Made by a program: the position numbers and the translations under genes
From: Spirodela intermedia
Lineage: Eukaryota; Streptophyta; Magnoliopsida; Alismatales; Araceae
Reading direction: 5' to 3'
Assembly: GCA_902729315.2 (NCBI GenBank)
Contig: LR746272.1
Coordinates: 7,156,827-7,220,826, forward strand
DNA: 64,000 nucleotides
Shown here: piece after piece, positions 60,543-64,000 of the stretch
Position numbering within the stretch: position 1 is the first letter of the stretch
Layout of the letters: each line of letters starts with the position of its first letter
The notes under the pieces: generated by a model
What the model saw: the letters and a program-made list of their open reading frames with translations, nothing else
The model's database searches: none
What the model was told of the DNA's origin: nothing

Positions 60543-60949
60543 GCAGCTTGGCGGCCCCTTGCAGCCAGGAAAGAGGACTGGAAATGAAAGCGGCCACCGG
60601 TTTACAGAGTGGACCCAGAAGGCGGTTTCGCTTTGACTAATCGGAACTACTACGCCGTGACCGACGACGCGGTCCGTCTACATACTCTGACGACGCAGGC
60701 TACGGGACCCTAGGGCTCGATTTTGTCCCAAATAATGGGTCCATAGGACCCATAAGATAGGATCCGAACCGACACGAAGGCAGCGGACGGTACTTCACAT
60801 TCCCTCGTGGGGTAGACTTGCCGACAGGTGTATGGCACGTGCCGACAAGAGAAGGCTACCAGCCCCCGCTCTCCGACGTGGACACTCGGGGAAGGGGGCC
60901 TAGTGTGATGACATGTCATGACACGTCGGCGGTCCCTTTCCACGTGTAG

Positions 60950-62000
60950 CACGAGGCATGAGGCATTTTGGGACGAGTTGGAGAGAGAGTAGGAAGACTA
61001 GTTCCGATCCGAGTCCAGATCGCGTGAGAAATCGGATTGGTGGGTCTGATCTGAAACACCCAAAGCAGGCGTCATAGGAATCGAACGGAGTCCCTGCTGC
61101 TGACTGGTGTCAACGGCCACTTATGGCGCACAAACCTAGTCGAAAGTCCGGCCTGTGCGGTCCTAAGCCCGGGAAGAACAGTGGCCTCCATTGACTTTTC
61201 CTGAGGTTAAGGAAGAGAGGTTGCACTCGGTTCACGAGTGATGAAAGACCCTCTGGTAGAGAGAACTGAAGAGTGCGAAACGGAGAAAGACTGCGTGTGC
61301 TGCTGCACATAGTTCATGAGTGATGAAGTGCTGGTAGAGAGAACGAGGAGCTGGAGAGAGTGTTCCGGGAAGCTAGTTAGGGATGTGGGAAGCTCTGTGG
61401 AGTGTTGGAGCCGAAGAATTGGACACAGAGAGACAAACAGAGAGAGAGAGAGGGGTAGGAGAGAGAGAGAGAGAGCGAGAGAGAAAGAATGGTGCACTAA
61501 GTTCAAGGGTGACGAAGAAACTCAGGCAGAGAGGAAACGGAACAGTTTCAGAGAGGAGAGGAGGAAGGGGGTGTGGGGTGGGGGCGTGGTGATGCATACA
61601 AGTCAAATGGGAGCGTACACAAGACTCCCCTGACAATGGTTCTCGTCGAGATTCATCCGGGTAGGGGTACCTTCTGTACTGCCGTAGCGCCATCGGCGTC
61701 TCTGAGCTTCCCGAGGGGAGAAAAAGACAGAATCATCATGTCGGGACTTGTCTCTCTAACTGGAGAAGAATCTTCGTACCCCCCCGTGTTGGCGGAAATC
61801 GGGGAGGAGGGGTCATCCCTCGTTCTCTTCCCCTCTTCATGGCGACACACAATACCTTAATTTGCTTCACGTGAACATTGGAACTCGATATCCTCTCTCT
61901 CTCCCACCCTCTCTCGAGCAGACCTCCCTGATCCGAAATATATTTTCCTTAACAAGATGACCCAAGAGGTGACATTAATCTGTCGCTGTACGCACAATGA
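60950..62000. other. Intergenic DNA upstream of the LBD gene and the LTR
   Basis: GA-rich stretch at about 61,433-61,492. No gene is recognised. Confidence 0.45.
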
Positions 62001-62408
62001 TGAAATCAATGCGAGGGTTCATTCCTTTAGGTTGAGCCACAATGAGTAAGAAGAGGGAGGAGAAGAGACCACGTCACCCATTCACCACTTCTGCTTTTAG
62101 GAAGTCGTTTCTCCATTCAAGAGACCACTTGGCATCTTTTGGGAGGGGACTCCTCTAACTATCTTCCTTTATTTTCTATAAATACTCAAACTCAATAATA
62201 GTAGAAAAAAAGTTGAAATTAAATTTAAAATAAAAAAGACTCATGTTATCTCTCTCACCTCTTGAATTTGGGGTTCTTTCTCTCTCTTTCACTCGCCTCT
62301 TAGATTATGGGTATCTTTTTCTTCTCACCCTATTGGATTAGGGAGACCTCTTTACTTCTCTTCTCCCACTTCGCCGTCCTTCCATCTTGTTGTCATCCGC
62401 TTGTGTAT

Positions 62409-62690
62409 GTTCCACCTCCTAGCCGTCTGCTCCATCGTCGTCATTCCGCCTTCTAACCATCCGACCTGTCACCAAACCCACATTTCTTTCCTCTCCTACT
62501 ATCACTGTCATTCTGTCTCATCACCGCCTAACCCGTCACCGCCGTTTCGCCTCCTCGCCGTCCAACCCGTCGCCGCCATTCCGCCTCCTTGCTGTCTGCC
62601 TCGTCGCCGTCATCCCGCCTCCTCGTCGTCCACTCCGTCACCGCCATTCCACCTCCTTACCGTCCGCCCCGTCGCCAGCCTGTCGTCACC
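62409..62690 (+). repeat. 34-bp degenerate minisatellite inside the LTR
   Basis: From about 62,530 four clear 34-base units follow each other, each built on CCGTC(A/G)CCGCCATTCCGCC plus TCCT..CCGTC. Weaker units lie upstream, to about 62,409. Because 34 is not a multiple of 3, the same repeat is read in successive frames, which explains the long Pro/Ser-rich open frames. Confidence 0.75.
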
Positions 62691-63424
62691 ACTATACCCC
62701 CTTCTGGCCATCCTCTCTTCGTGTTGCCACCTACCGACTTTAGCCTCCCTTCTCGACGAGACCGCTCTCTTCTCTTACCCGTCGTCGCCATGTACCCCCC
62801 CTTCATTTTCTCTCTTTCTCTCTTTCTTCTCTCTCCCACCATCGCCACATACCCCCCCCTCATTTTCTCTCTCTCTCTCTCTCTCCCACCGATGTCCTCT
62901 CATTCCGCTCCCCTTTTCTCTCTCCACCTTTTATTTTCTTTACATTATTATTTTATTATTTCACCTCACTTTTGTACCTCATTTTTAACCTCCAGCTCAA
63001 ATAATTCATTCATTTCAAATCACACCAATCCACTAAGTGTGAACTTTGAAAAATCACTAATAAATCTCACGGAACTCGAACCAATAAGAATATTTAAGAT
63101 ATCAAATCTCTATTATAAAGGTGTGTTGATTTTTAAATTACTTATAAAATTGGTCATTATTTTTAAATCTTTGCTCTAAAAATTTGTGAGATTCATAGAA
63201 TAGCAACCTTTGTGTGAAAAATTGACGGTCTTGACCCTGGTTGAGAAGCTTTGTTTGATTCTTTAAATTAGATAACTTAGTAGGTAATTAATTATCCTAA
63301 TTCTCTTAAAATTACAAGATCATCTGAATATTAAGCCATCTAAGTTTTAATTTTGATCAACTTTAAACATTAATGTGTAGCTTTTTTCAAGGAGATCTAT
63401 TATGACCCTTTGTACCACAGCAAT

Positions 63425-63436
63425 TGGTATCAGAGC
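63425..63436 (+). other. Retrotransposon primer-binding site (tRNA-iMet)
   Basis: TGGTATCAGAGC, complementary to the 3' end of initiator methionine tRNA, two bases after the LTR end. Confidence 0.85.
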
Positions 63437-63688
63437 TAGGTTTAATTACCATAAGAATATAAGATTCTCAATTAAGTGTAAGAATTTCATTAGACTTAGG
63501 CCTTCTTTGTTAGTCTTAGATCATTTTCTCTTGAAAACTATATTTGTATTAGACAACCATTCTTTCATGCATAAACTTTATAAGGTTTTTACATTCATTA
63601 TATCATGTAAGTTTTATAAAAGTATTTGTAGATACATACTAGATCAAGTAATATCTATTCTACTAAGGAAGGAGAATCTCATAGATCC

Positions 63689-64000
63689 ATGGATGAACCT
63701 ATACCTACATGGGCTAAGATGCTCTTAAAAAGGGTAGAAGCCCTTAGCTTCCAAGCGGAGGAACAAGTTCAAAGGATGTCTATTATAAAGTCAATCAGGG
63801 TTTCTCCCATTACTTCGAAACAATCAACACCAATCTTAAAAAACATAGGAGACACACTCAATTGAAGAACCCAAAAATGTCATCCCTAGAGTACATAAAA
63901 TAGAATCTAATTATAATCATATCAAAATAAATGTCCATATCTATGACGGAACCCTTGAGCCTAGAGACTATCTTAATTGAGAAGCCCATTTAGATAGCTA
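63689..64000 (+). pseudogene. Decayed gag of the LTR retrotransposon, partial
   Basis: A frame from ATG at 63,689 (MDEPIPTWAKMLLKRVEAL) ends in a stop near 63,865. A second segment near 63,930-64,000 reads IYDGTLEPRDYLN, followed by TGA where gag proteins normally have Trp, then EAHLDS. This matches the start of the retrotransposon gag domain. The stops show it is non-functional. The window ends inside it. Confidence 0.6.

Larger units (their letters stand above)
62000..64000 (+). mobile_element. 5' end of a Ty3/gypsy-type LTR retrotransposon
   Basis: A terminal repeat ends in CA at 63,422. Two bases later comes TGGTATCAGAGC (63,425-63,436), the primer-binding site for initiator tRNA-Met typical of plant LTR elements. 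Inside the repeat a TATAAATA at 62,177-62,184 could be the U3 promoter. The LTR's left end was not found, so its start is approximate. The element runs off the right edge. Downstream is a decayed gag. Confidence 0.7.

Noticed and set aside
62401-63179. Two overlapping 195-codon Pro/Ser-rich frames
   Set aside because: They arise from the 34-bp minisatellite and pyrimidine-rich LTR sequence and show no protein domain.

Overview
The window is nuclear DNA of a flowering plant, most likely a monocot. The signs are spliced genes with GT-AG introns, a tandem array of nuclear RuBisCO small-subunit genes, plant-only transcription-factor families (CRF-type AP2/ERF, class II LBD, NRR/NIMIN-like), a CLE peptide gene, degenerate Ty3/gypsy elements and many (GA)n/(CT)n microsatellites. 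Coding regions range from AT-neutral (CCR4-like) to very GC-rich (AP2/ERF, NRR-like), the wide spread typical of many monocots. I cannot name the species.

Layout: 1-6.3 kb is AT-rich and repeat-derived, with a ~55-bp tandem repeat and a ~1.75-kb interspersed repeat (copy A). 6.4-6.9 kb holds a GC-rich relic of an LRR gene. 8.0-15.25 kb is a 14-exon CCR4-like deadenylase gene on the plus strand, one of whose introns appears to be GC-AG. 16.8-22.4 kb is GC-rich with two minus-strand genes: a CRF-type AP2/ERF factor whose upstream region is dense in CACGTG motifs, and an acidic plant protein of unknown function. 22.4-29.3 kb is mostly non-coding and includes a ~640-bp purine-only GA tract. 29.6-30.1 kb is an NRR/NIMIN-like NPR1-interactor gene. 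31.3-41.4 kb is an AT-rich transposon graveyard: a decayed Ty3/gypsy pol split by a second repeat (copy B), plus two more copies (C, D), one of them a fold-back palindrome. 41.9-47.8 kb carries three rbcS genes in tandem. 51.2-51.8 kb is a candidate first exon and promoter. 53.5-54.1 kb is a CLE peptide precursor. 59.3-60.5 kb is an LBD40/41/42-like gene. 62.0-64.0 kb is the 5' end of another Ty3/gypsy element, running off the window.

Functionally the genes are independent, as expected in a plant genome: photosynthesis (rbcS x3), mRNA decay (CCR4-like), and signalling or transcription control (CRF, NRR-like, CLE, LBD). I see no operon-like or defence-island organisation and no CRISPR array. 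The most informative observations are: the flanking sequences of the rbcS array, which record an unequal crossover whose junction can be placed within 38 bp; a CLE peptide with Cys in place of the usual Gly at position 6; the inferred GC-AG intron; the CACGTG cluster; and the nested/fold-back repeats.
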